64,000 bases of DNA. Source: Liolophura sinensis. Taxonomy: Eukaryota > Mollusca > Polyplacophora > Chitonida > Chitonidae. This document shows, one piece after another, positions 13,465 through 25,326 of the stretch. The position numbers were made by a program, and so were the translations under genes. Each line of letters begins with the position of its first letter. Positions within the stretch are counted from its first letter, which is position 1. The stretch covers positions 13,087,501 to 13,151,500 of the forward strand of contig NC_088303.1 in assembly GCF_032854445.1 (NCBI RefSeq), read 5' to 3'. The notes beneath the pieces were generated by a model, which worked only from the letters and a program-made list of their open reading frames with translations, made no database searches and was not told the origin of the DNA.

Positions 13465-13905
13465 AGGACAACTGTCATCGTAGGACAACTGTCATCATAA
13501 GCCAACTGTCATCGTATGACAACTGTCATCGTAAGACAACTGTCATCATAAGACAACTGTCATCATAGGACAACTGTCATCATAAGACAACAGTCATCAT
13601 AGCACAACTGTCATCATAAGACAACTGTCATCATAGGACAACTGTCATCGTAGGACAACTGTCATCATAAGACCACTGTCATCATAGGACAACTGTCATC
13701 ATAGGACAACTGTCATCATAGGACAACTGTCATCATGGGACAACTGTCATCATGGGACAACTGTCATAAGACAACTGTCATCATAAGACAACTGTCATCA
13801 TAGGACAACTGTCATCATAAGACAACTGTCATCATAAGACAACTGTCATCATTGGACAACTGTCATCATTGGACAACTGTCATCATTGGACAACTGTCAT
13901 TGTGG
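13465..13905. repeat. 17-bp minisatellite, about 25 copies
   Basis: Unit GACAACTGTCATCATAG. Confidence 0.96.
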
Positions 13906-14049
13906 TCCAACATTACTGTTATTGTACATACATGTACATAAATACACACAGTTTTATCTATAAACAAAGACTGGAACTGTCAGCATTAACATGTTAACAA
14001 TTAGCAGTGATATCTGTTAAAATGATTAAAAAAATAGAACATGAGCATT

Positions 14050-15371
14050 TATGATGTTGAGCTCTCAAACAGCTCAACAAATACACATCATACCATGCTT
14101 ACAGAACAGAGTACAGCTGAAGCTGTAAAGCTTGACTCTCTTTAGGCACCATAATGATAATCAGCTCTCAAACAGCCCAACAGCTAAACATGCTTAGAGG
14201 ACTGAGTACAGCTGTACCTGTAAAGCTTGACTGTCTTTAGGCACTACAATGATGATCAGCTCTCAAACAGCTCAACAGCTGTACATCATACCATGGATAC
14301 ATAACACATCAGACGGTCATGTGGCACTAAAATGATGTTCGATGAGCTCTCAAACAGGTATACATGCACTGGATATACAACACATTAGACTCTCATAAGG
14401 CACTATCATGATGTTCAACTCTCACACAACTCTACAGAGTTACACATCATGCCATGGATATATAACACATTTAGACTCTCATAAGGCACTATCGTGATGT
14501 TCAACTCTCACACAACTCTACAGAGTTACACACCATGCCATGGATATATAACACATTAGACTCTCATAAGGCACTATCATGATGTTCAACTCTCACACAA
14601 CTCTACAGAGTTACACATCATGCCATGGACATATAACACATTAGACTCTCATAAGGCACTATCATGATGTTCAACTCTCACACAACTCCACAGAGTTACA
14701 CATCATGCCATGGATATATAATACATTAGACTCTCATAAGGCACTACCATGATGTTCAACTCTCATAAGGCACTAGAATGATGTTCAACTCTCACACAAC
14801 TCTACAGAGTTACACACCATGCCATGGATATATAACACATTTAGACTCTCTATAAGGCACTATCATGATGTTCAACTCTCACACAACTCTACAGAGTTAC
14901 ACACCATGCCATGGATATATAACACATTAGACTCTCATAAGGCACTATCATGATGTTCAACTCTCACACAACTCTACAGAGTTACACACCATGCCATGGA
15001 TATATAACACATTAGATTCTCATAAGGCACTAGAATGATGTTCAACTCTCACACAACTCTACAGAGTTGCACATCATGCCATGGATATATAATACATTAG
15101 ACGCTCACAAGGCACTAACATGATGTTCAACTCTCACACAACTCTACAGAGTTACAAATCATGCCATAGATATATAACACATTTGACTCTCATAAGGCAC
15201 TAGCATGATGTTAAACTCTCACACAACTCTACAGAGTTACACATCATGCCATGGATATATAACACATTGGACTCTCATAAGACACTAGCATGATGTTTAA
15301 CTCTCACACACCTCTACAGAGTTACACATCATGCCATGGACATACAACTCATTAGATTCTCATAAGGCACT
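14050..15371. repeat. 85-bp minisatellite abutting the SLC7 stop codon
   Basis: About 12 good copies from 14340, with decayed ones before. The unit holds ACTCTCATAAGGCACTATCA, GATGTTCAACTCTCACACAA and CATGCCATGGATATATAACA. The last copy reaches the stop codon of SLC7 exon 10. Confidence 0.95.
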
Positions 15372-15433
15372 TTAATCTTCATGGTCCTCCTGAACGCAGA
15401 GCAGAAGACGCTGAGTGGAAACGGTGAATTTAC
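15372..15433 (-). CDS. SLC7: SLC7 coding exon 10 (terminal)
   Basis: Encodes the short cytosolic tail [20 protein letters not shown] and a TAA stop at 15372-15374. The acceptor is TTTTTTGCAG. Tails of the form QxLLxxVxEE are typical of SLC7 light chains. The 85-bp minisatellite begins directly at the stop codon, so the 3' UTR is satellite sequence. The nearest canonical AATAAA I noticed downstream is near 13010. Confidence 0.88.
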
Positions 15434-18400
15434 CTGCAAAAAACAAGTTAAACAGTTCTACTCAGATGTACAATCCCTACATGAAGACATCAATACGAAA
15501 TTAAAAGAAAAGACAACACCAGACCGAATGCTAACTTACATCAATAAAGTATCCCACATGAAGTATAAACCACACCTTTTATTTTTGTTTTTGCGATGAC
15601 AACTGAGATATCACACTTCAAAGTAAGCAAACTTATATGCCTATGAAGACCATTTACCAAAAGCTTCAATGGCATGGTATCAATTTCCACTAATCAGACA
15701 TGAGCTATTTACACACATATAACCTGAGAAAACAGCTGTTTCTGCTGATGTCATAGGAACCCTCTTCTACCTTTTAGTATAACAAGTGTGTGAAGGTGAG
15801 GTACAAGAAATGTAACATTGTGTTTCATGTTTCTCAGCACAGCTCCATCAGAATACCAGATGGAAAATTCATTTCCAAGTTTATCAGACTGAAAGTTGAT
15901 TTATAAAATCACCAAGCACATCAGATATCAAGGTATTCAGAGAACGCCAGAAGCTCGTCTGATTAACCAGTTCATAAAACTGCATAATGTTCCATTCACA
16001 GGATACATTCAAATACTAATCTCTACACCCGAATAAAGTAGAATGACTGACACTGTCATACACAGGGATTATTGTCTAATTAGACAGTGCTAAGATCTTG
16101 CCATTAAATCAACAAGAAAAGGCCAAAATTATTACACTGTCACAACTAAGAATGTTTATCGTATGTGTAAGGATTGCACGGCGGTGAATTTGTATATTAT
16201 TGAGTTGTAAATCATTGTGGCGGTAAAAGACACTGTTGGAGATCGTGCACAAATTTACCACACAAGTCACTGACAGGCAAATTGCTAACTGAATTTGGCA
16301 ATCCACGTAGTATGGGTGGTAACTGCAACCCTGTGAATGCTGAGCTATGAGGTAAAAATCTTTCTTGGTATTTGATACGCAAATCACTACCGACAACTGG
16401 CCATCTGTGTAATATGGGTGGCCACTGCAAATATGTGATTGCCTCAGTGATTCTCACAGGTCACTGCGGTTGTCATGTCTATACCCTGTCCTCAACCTTT
16501 CTGAATATGTAAGAGCATCTTTCACTGCCATTTATACACACTGGTTGGATTGGACAAATTTCACAAAACGTGTAATTTTATCAGTGTACACAGAATAATG
16601 CCTTCAGAATAAGCTTGAATAAACACCTTGCAAACATGCGAAAGGTTGAAGAATTACAGTAGTACCTAAAACATCACTGATTCTCCCCAGTCACACAGGC
16701 ATGAACCTAAAACAGGTTGCAGCACAAGTTTAGACATCGATCATTTCAACAGCCATTACATTAACAGCCACATTATTTAAGTGTAAAAATTAACGATACA
16801 AACAATGAAGCCAAAGTAGATAAAATAAGACAGCACTTACATAGAAAATTGCGTATTCCTTGAGGTTTATTCTTCCACATGACACCAAGCACGTAGACGG
16901 GGATGCCAGTAAACACCATGATAATCGCAATTAGACATTCCTGAGGGCTTGCAGTGAGAGGCGTGATGATCAGGAAGATGCAAATTACCAGGAAGATGAT
17001 TGGGAAGATGATATTTACCTGTAATGAGAAACATTAAAACTATGGAGAAATAACCATGTCAAAGGGAAGGTATGGACAAATGATATGCTCAAAGGGTAGT
17101 CAAATTTAGGGTAATTACGAAAAAATTAAAAAATAGTGGAGGGGTAGTCATGGGGAAATAACCAGGAGGAAGGGTAGTCATGGAGAAATAACCAGGAGGA
17201 GGGGTAGTCATGGGGAAATAACCAGGAGGAGGGGTAGACATGGGGAAATAACCAGGAGGAGGGATAGTCATGGAGAAATAACCAGGATGATGGGTAGTCA
17301 TGGGGAAATAATCAGGTGGAGGGGTAGTCATGGGGAAATAATCAGGAGGAGGGGTAGTCATGGAGAAATAACCAGGGGGGAGGGGTAGTCATGAGGAAAT
17401 AAGCAGATGGAGGGGTAGTCATGGGGAAATAACCAGGGGGGAGGGGTAGTCATGGGGAAATAACCAGGAAGAGGGGTAGTCATGGGGAAATAACCAGGTG
17501 GAGGGGTAGTCATGGGGAAATAACCAGGTGGACGGGTAGTCATGGGGAAATAACCAGGAGGAGGGGTAGTCATGGAGAAATAATCAGGAGGAGTGGTAAT
17601 GTTGGGGAAATAACCAAGTGGATGGAAGTTGAGGACTACAGGGCCATTATGCCCAAAGTTATCTCCCTTCACCCAGCAACATACATGTATTTGTTAATCA
17701 GGTCAAGTGGGAATACTGCACGATGGCCCAAAAGTTCACATGATCGCCCTAAAACGGAGTGAGGATTGGTCAATGTCAGCATTTGTAGGTCACAAAATAG
17801 GTTCACTCATCTGTGCATTCCAAATTATAATATGAGCATAACCAGGGTTCGTACAGGTATTTGAAAATGAAATTCAAGCAGTTTTTTGTCATTTTCAAAG
17901 CTAGTTTAAACATACCATGGTGCAAATTATAGATTATATTTTAAGTCTGAATTATAGATGCTTTAATTTGCATGCATGAATATTGAATAGTACGCTTGCT
18001 TTTTCAAGAAATATCTGCCCTTCACCTATGTAATGCAACATATTCTTTGACCTGGCCCTGGCTCAGTCAAACAAATGAACGCCATATATCATTATTCAGG
18101 GCTTCCACTGGGTCAGTATTTTTACTATTTTTTCCAGCCAGTCACTTAAGCCACTCATCAGACTTTGTAGTAAATACTACTTTTCTTTAGCCACACTTCC
18201 TTAGCAGCCTTGACTCTTGTAGGTCTCCTTCTGTAATTCGTTATTATCTGCCATGGTGCAGCTGCTAGAATCAGTTTGGTCTCTTCCAGCTATATCTGGA
18301 GTTCATCAAACGTTACATTTAGAACAACTGAGCTCAAAATAATGGACCAGGGCTTGGCAGCATGTTTTTATTTTTGAAAAAAAAAATCAATCCTTTTTTC

Positions 18401-20855
18401 AACCTATCCGTAGGATCCTAGTAAAATGTAATTTCCTCTATCAGAAAATTTTGTTACGGAATTAATTTGTAAATTCAGTTTATTTAAATGCAACATTATG
18501 ATCAGTACATAGGAGTAACACAGTCTGACAGGAGAAAAGCAGATGGCGTACACATATATCTAACAGCCTATATTCTGAAACATTTAATTTACTTCGGATC
18601 CAAAACAAAATTGTTTATTAAGTGGAAAGTTTAAATTTTTTATGGGAGGTAGCTTCATTTACAGGTATAACTCTACCCTGATTTATTTCCCTTGATAATT
18701 TTTTTTTCAATTGGTGATGAAAGGCATCCTCCAAAATGCCATGATTCTCCTTTGTTATTTAACAAAAATCATTTCACGTGTTATTTAATGTAAGTCAACT
18801 TGCCGAGATGAGGCCGTTTGAAATGAAAGTAAGTACATTATTTTCATAAGAAAAATTGTAAAAATCTCCTAAACACACCAGAAAACTCTCATGGTAGATT
18901 TTGTATAACATTTGTATTTTTTCTTAAGCAAATAAATTTGTCGCCAAAAACATTCGCATTTTTTCAAATTTTATCGCCATTCCAAAAAATTGTTCTCAAT
19001 TTGCAACAATGGCGAGTGTGAGCGGAAGCCCTGATCATGGGAGAACTATGAGCGAGCTCCCGATATACAGACTAAACGGTGAGCAGACAACATTTAAGTT
19101 CATGACAAACTAAGGTTTTCAAGCAGTTTCCAGGGGTATTTGTCTTTTTTAAGGACTTTCAAATACTTGAAAATGAAATTCTATTTTTCAAGCACTTTCA
19201 AGGGGTTTCGAGGACTGTGCCACCCTGATAACACAGTACTTTTTGAGGCAATCGGTCATTGTATCAAGCCTTGTATATTACAGCAGGGTGGAAACTGGTG
19301 CCAAAATTATAGCAAGGAGACAAGACTAAGAAGAGACTATATCCTGTTTCCTTGAATGTTGCTTACTAAAGATTTCTGTCACTTTGACAGTGATGGTCAG
19401 TTATATGGCTGGAAGAGACCAGTGTGTTTGGTGTAGACCACCGACATTTGGTAAGTTACGAACAAACCCTTCCATGCATTTGTGATGCACACATATCCAG
19501 ACCATATTGCTCAAAGACTTAACAGTTTCTGACGGGGCAATCAGCGATAACAGCATCCTCAATTGACTGTTCTAACCAAGGCAAAACAACAAGTGACAAC
19601 GACGAATCTGCACATTCTCCATGCCTGAACCCACACCTTGTGCGTCCTTGAGATTGACAGGCATGCACTGAACCCACACCTTGTGTGTCCTTGAGATAGA
19701 CAGGCAAGCATTGAACCCACACCTTGTGTGTCCTTGAGATTGACAGGCAAGCACTGAACTCACACCTTGTGTGTCCTTGAGATTGACAGGCATGCACTGA
19801 ACCCACACCTTGTGTGTCCTTGAGATTGACAGGCAAGCATTGAACCCACACCTTGTGCGTCCTTGAGATTGACAGGCAAGCATTGAACCCACACCTTGTG
19901 TGTCCTTGAGGTTGACAGGCAAGCATTGAACCCACACCTTGTGTGTCCTTGAGATTGACAGGCAAGCACTGAACCCACACCTTGTGTGTCCTTGAGATTG
20001 ACAGGCAAGCATTGAACCCACATCTTGTGTGTCCTTGAGATTGACAGGCAGGCCTCTCTAACCACTAGCACACAGCTCAATCCCGAGCAGTGTATATGGC
20101 TTACTGTCACAACAGGCGATTTAAATTGCCCGCTGCCCAACCAAACACACCTGCACATCAAAATTTACAAACACACCTGCACATCAAAATTTACTCAGAA
20201 TTATACGACAGTTTATCAAGACAGGTGTATCCTTTGTTAACATCTCTAAATAATGCCATTAAGATGATTAACATTACCTTTATTGGCCTCTCCATATTTG
20301 GTCGGCTGTAGCGTAGATATAGCATACCACAGACAGAGAGCCCAATAAAAGAGGACTCCACAAAACTGGCGTAGGTTATCAGGGCGTAGACATCACTGGA
20401 GCACAGCATAACCAAGGACATGATACACTGAAACAGTGGAAAAATATACATGTATATAGCTACCTGTACACTGGAACAGCGGGAATATATGCATGTATAT
20501 AGCTGTCTGTACACTGGAACAGTGAGAAAACATACGCGTATATAGCTGCCTGTACATTGGAACAGTGGGAAAATATGCTTGTATACAGCTGTCTGTACAC
20601 TGGAACAGTGGGAAAATATACACGTATACAGCTGCCTGTACACTTGAACAGTGGGAAAATATATGTATACAGCTGCTTGTACACTGAAAAAGTGGGAATA
20701 TATACACGTATATAGCTGCCTGAACAATGAATCAGTGGGAAAATATATACATATATAGCGGCCTTTACACTGGAACAGTGGGAACATATGCATGTATATA
20801 GCTGCTTGTACACTAACAGCGGGAAAATATACATGTATATATGTATATATATATG

Positions 20856-20887
<32 letters not shown>

Positions 20888-23800
20888 TAAAGCTGTATGT
20901 ACACTGAAACAGTGGGAAAATATACATGTGGATAGCTACCTGTACAATGGAAATGCAGGGAAATATACATGTACTGTAAATCTTCAACCTCTTCTGCCAC
21001 TGAAGCACTTTTTTAAGTGAAATTTATGCAATTATTATGAAAATGACACTGGCAATGATTTGTTGGTGTCAATTAAGACACAAGCTTCAGAAAAACTTGG
21101 CAAATTATTTCTCAACACCCCATACAAGTAGTTCTGTCACAATGTTTCAGTTGAAAGGCTGGACTGTGTACTGGAACAGTGGGGCAATATACATGTACAT
21201 ACACCTAACAAAATGAACATGTTTTATACTAAACTTACCCCAAACAGAAGAGCAGGCATTGGAGTGAAATACTTCAAATTAATGGTGGCCAAAAAGTCCG
21301 GCAAATGACCTGCTCGAGCACCAACAAAGAAGAGTCTGCAAGAAGGAAATAACTGCTACACGTACGTAACACACTAACATTGGTTCTGATACATGCGAAA
21401 CTGAATCTTAACTGTTAGCACTGAATACATTTCTTCATTTTTCAGCGGTGTTTTTGCAAAGCTGCAGATATATCAGCACTATAGGGAACATCAATGTAAA
21501 GTAAATTTTAGAAGTTTATTTCTCAGAAGACCAGGAAGCAATAACAAAGACCCATTCTTCATTTTTCAGCGGTGTTTTTGCAAAGCTGCAGATATATCAG
21601 CACTATAGGGAACATCAATGTAAAGTAAATTTTAGACGTTTATTTCTCAGAAGACCAGGAAGCAATAACAAAGACCCACAACCACCAACCTTGCTGAAGT
21701 GAAGATAGCACCATTCAGTCCACCGAATGTTGAACACGCCACAAACAATGGCATTATCCATGCCATTACGCCCAGTGTCCTGTTTGCAAATGTCTGTAAG
21801 AAACAATAGAACAATTGTAGTGGTACCCTGGTAAAAACTGGAAACCATTTGTAAACAGAAGACTCTGGCATTCAGTATAGGTCTGCCATTGAGTACACTA
21901 AATGTAAAGGCCAATTTTATACTGCACGAAATTTCCACGTCCGGCAGCAAATGCTGGACGTGTGTCGCAGCATGCAGTAGAAATTACACGTGCGTGACAA
22001 TGCAGCAAGCTGCATGGATTTTGTGGTGCGGCTTGCAGAGGAAATTGTCCTTAAGACTATAATGCTCCAAACCACGAGCACACCATTACAATCAAACATA
22101 TTCTGGGTAGAATCTGTGACTCACTGAAAACTGTCTACCTACACAAGCTTGACACATTCACAGGGACAGTGCAGTAAACACTAAAGCTGCCATGATACTA
22201 GCTTCCATGATCAACATCAGCTGTGATTACAGATGAAAGCTCTCCTCTCCCAGACACCACCTTCACAGGCCCTGAGTTCCATGCTCATCCCCTCTCCTAG
22301 GACACACTCACCTTCACAGACCCAGAGCCCCATGTTCACCCCCTCTCCTAAGACACACTCATCTTCACAGGCCCAGAGCCCCATGCTCACCCCCTCTCCT
22401 AACACACACTCATCACAGGCCCAGAGCCCCATGTTCATTTCCTCTCCCAAGACACTCTCACCTTTACAGGCCCTGAACCCCATGTTCATTTCCTCTCCCA
22501 AGACACACTCACCTTTACAGGCCCTGAACCCCATGTTCATTCCTTCTCCAAAACACACTCACCTTCACATGCCCTTCACAGCCCCGGAGACCCACGCTTA
22601 ACCTCTTTCTTTAGACACACTCGCATGTCACATTTGAGATGGCTACACACCAGCGACAGACTACAGCAGGTGAATCATGATTACACACATGGCCACAGCG
22701 TCAAACCCCAGTGGGCAAGTCATGACCACACAAAAAACTTACCACTGCCACAGTGTCAGACTCCAGCAGATGAGTCACAACCACACACAAACCCCCACGG
22801 CCACAGCGTCTGAGTCCAGAAGATGAGTCATGATTTCACACCAAACTTATCACGGCCTCAGCATCAAACTCCAACAGGTGAGTCATGATTACACACAGAC
22901 ACCAAATGGCCACAGCACCAGACTCCAGCAGATGAGTCATGATTACACAAAAAACTTACCACTGCCACAGTGTCAGACTCCAGCAGATGAGTCACAACCA
23001 CACACAAACCACCATGGCCACAGCGCCAGACTCCAGCAGATGAGTCATGATTACACAAAAAACTTACCACTGCCACAGTGTCAGACTCCAGCAGATGAGT
23101 CATGTCTACACAAAAAACTTACCACTGCCACAGTGTCAGACTCCAGCAGATGAGTCATGTCTACACAGAAAGTTACCATGGCCACAGCGTCAGACTCCAG
23201 CAGATGAGTCATGTCTACACAGAAAGTTACCATGGCCACAGCGTCAGACTCCAGCAGATGAGTCATGTCTACACAGAAAGTTACCACTGCCACAGTGTCA
23301 GACTCCAGCAGATGAGTCATGTCTACACAGAAAGTTACCATGGCCACAGCGCCAGACTCCAGCAGATGAGTCATGTCTACACAGAAAGTTACCATGGTCA
23401 CAGCATCAAGCTCCAGCAGGCGAGTAATGCTGAATGTTAAATGTGATGACAACAGTATTTTGAGTAATTCCAGACAAGTGATGTCTAATAAACTGCAATT
23501 AACCTGATGGAATCTTTTTACGTGATTCTGCCATGGTGCTAGGAACAGTTAGAATAAAACCCTGACTGAGGTAAACTAACAGGAGGCCATATTTCATCAC
23601 ATACGTGTGACCATTTGCCAGCTATCCCACTCTCGTCACAGCCACAGCAACAAACTCCAGCAGTTCAGTCATGACTACACACAAACTCGTCACAACCACA
23701 GCAACAAACTCCAGCAGTTCAGTCATGACTACACACAAACTCGTCACAACCACAGCAACAAACTCCAGCAGTTCAGTCATGACTACACACAAACTTGTCA

Positions 23801-25247
23801 CAGCCACAGCAACGAACTCCACGAGTTCAGCCATGACTACACACAAACTCGTCACAACCACAGCAACAAACTCCAGCAGTTCAGTCATGACTACACACAA
23901 ACTCGTCACGTCACAGCAACAAACTCCAGCAGTTCAGTCATGACTACACACAAACTTGTCACAGCCACAGCAACAAACTCCAGCAGTTCAGTCATGACTA
24001 CACACAAACTCGTCACAACCACAGCAACAAACTCCAGCAGTTCAGTCATGACTACACACAAACTTGTCACAACCACAGCAACAAACTCCAGCAGTTCAGT
24101 CATGACTACACACAAACTTACCACAGCCACAGCATCAGATTCTAACAGCTCTGCTGGAGAGAGGACGGAGAAATATGCGACGTTTGCCAGGACATAAATT
24201 ATCGTCACTAGGGGAATGGAAATCCATATCGCTCGGGGAAGATTTCTAATCAACAAAAAAACAATCATCAGTCAAACAATACACAAGTCCCACTGTTGGA
24301 TCAGTGTTTTACAGAAAGTCAATATTACAAAAAACACTGAAATGACAATAATCCTAGAAACTCTTGTTTTCCCTATTCCACCCAGCACCTACTCCTAAAC
24401 TCTTCATTACCCTTATTATCCCTGTTTCACCTAGCAGACATTCATGAACTTTTTATCCTGGTTTACCCAATTTTGAACAGCAGGTACACACAAACTCTTG
24501 TTACCCTTGTTCCACCCAGCAGCTACTAACAAACTCTTGTTACCCTTGTCTCCCCTCTTTCCCTGTTACCCTTGTCTTATCTATTCCACCTAGCAGCTAG
24601 GCACAAACTCTTGTTTTCCCTGTTTTGCCTAGTAGCTAGACACAAACTTTTGTTACCCTTGTTTTCACTGTTTCTCTTAGCAGCTACTCACAAACTTTTG
24701 TTATCCTTGTTTTCCCTATTCCACCCAGCAACTACAGACAAAGTCTTGTTACCCTTGTTTTCCCTGTGCGTCACACTGCATATGAAAACTTACTGTTAAC
24801 ACGGACACAATAAACTTTGTTGAAACATTGTTTCCAAAGATGTTTCAAGTAACAGATTTGCAGGTACCCACCGACTGTTTGTCCTGCATCAATAGACTGT
24901 GTGTCAGAGACAAGTGAAAATTAGCACCAAAACTGTGCCTTGGAATGAGTTCAATCAGAAAATGTTTTGGAGAAATTGTGTGCACAGGTAATTAACACAG
25001 ATGGACAGCTGCAAATCAAAATGATGGGGAAAAAAATGAAATTTGATAATTTCTTTATCAAAAAACAATTCATATCACAAGAATTTATTGACATCGCATT
25101 TAATTTCTTACTTGTAAGGATTCTTCAATTCTTCAGTGACAAAATTTAGGTAATTCCTGTAAAAAAAAAAAGCAACATTATAAACATTTTCAGAAGCAAA
25201 ATAACTTTGGGCAATGCATACAGTAAGACATAGAAAACCAGACTTTG

Positions 25248-25326
<79 letters not shown>

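Noticed and set aside
15381-15599. 72-codon plus-strand open frame
   Set aside because: It is antisense to SLC7 terminal exon 10, whose minus-strand splice and tail motifs are convincing.
19519-20161. Repeated peptide [15 protein letters not shown] on the minus strand
   Set aside because: Translation of the 43-bp minisatellite in SLC7 intron 8.
20191-21000. 269-codon minus-strand open frame
   Set aside because: Only its end (exon 8) is coding; the rest is the acceptor-derived 43-bp array left open by chance.
23047-24268. Long open frames such as repeated LLESDAVAM and TELLEFVAV peptides
   Set aside because: Not a repeat-domain protein: apart from exon 5 itself these are intronic 54-bp array units, and the donor GTAAGT defines the exon end.
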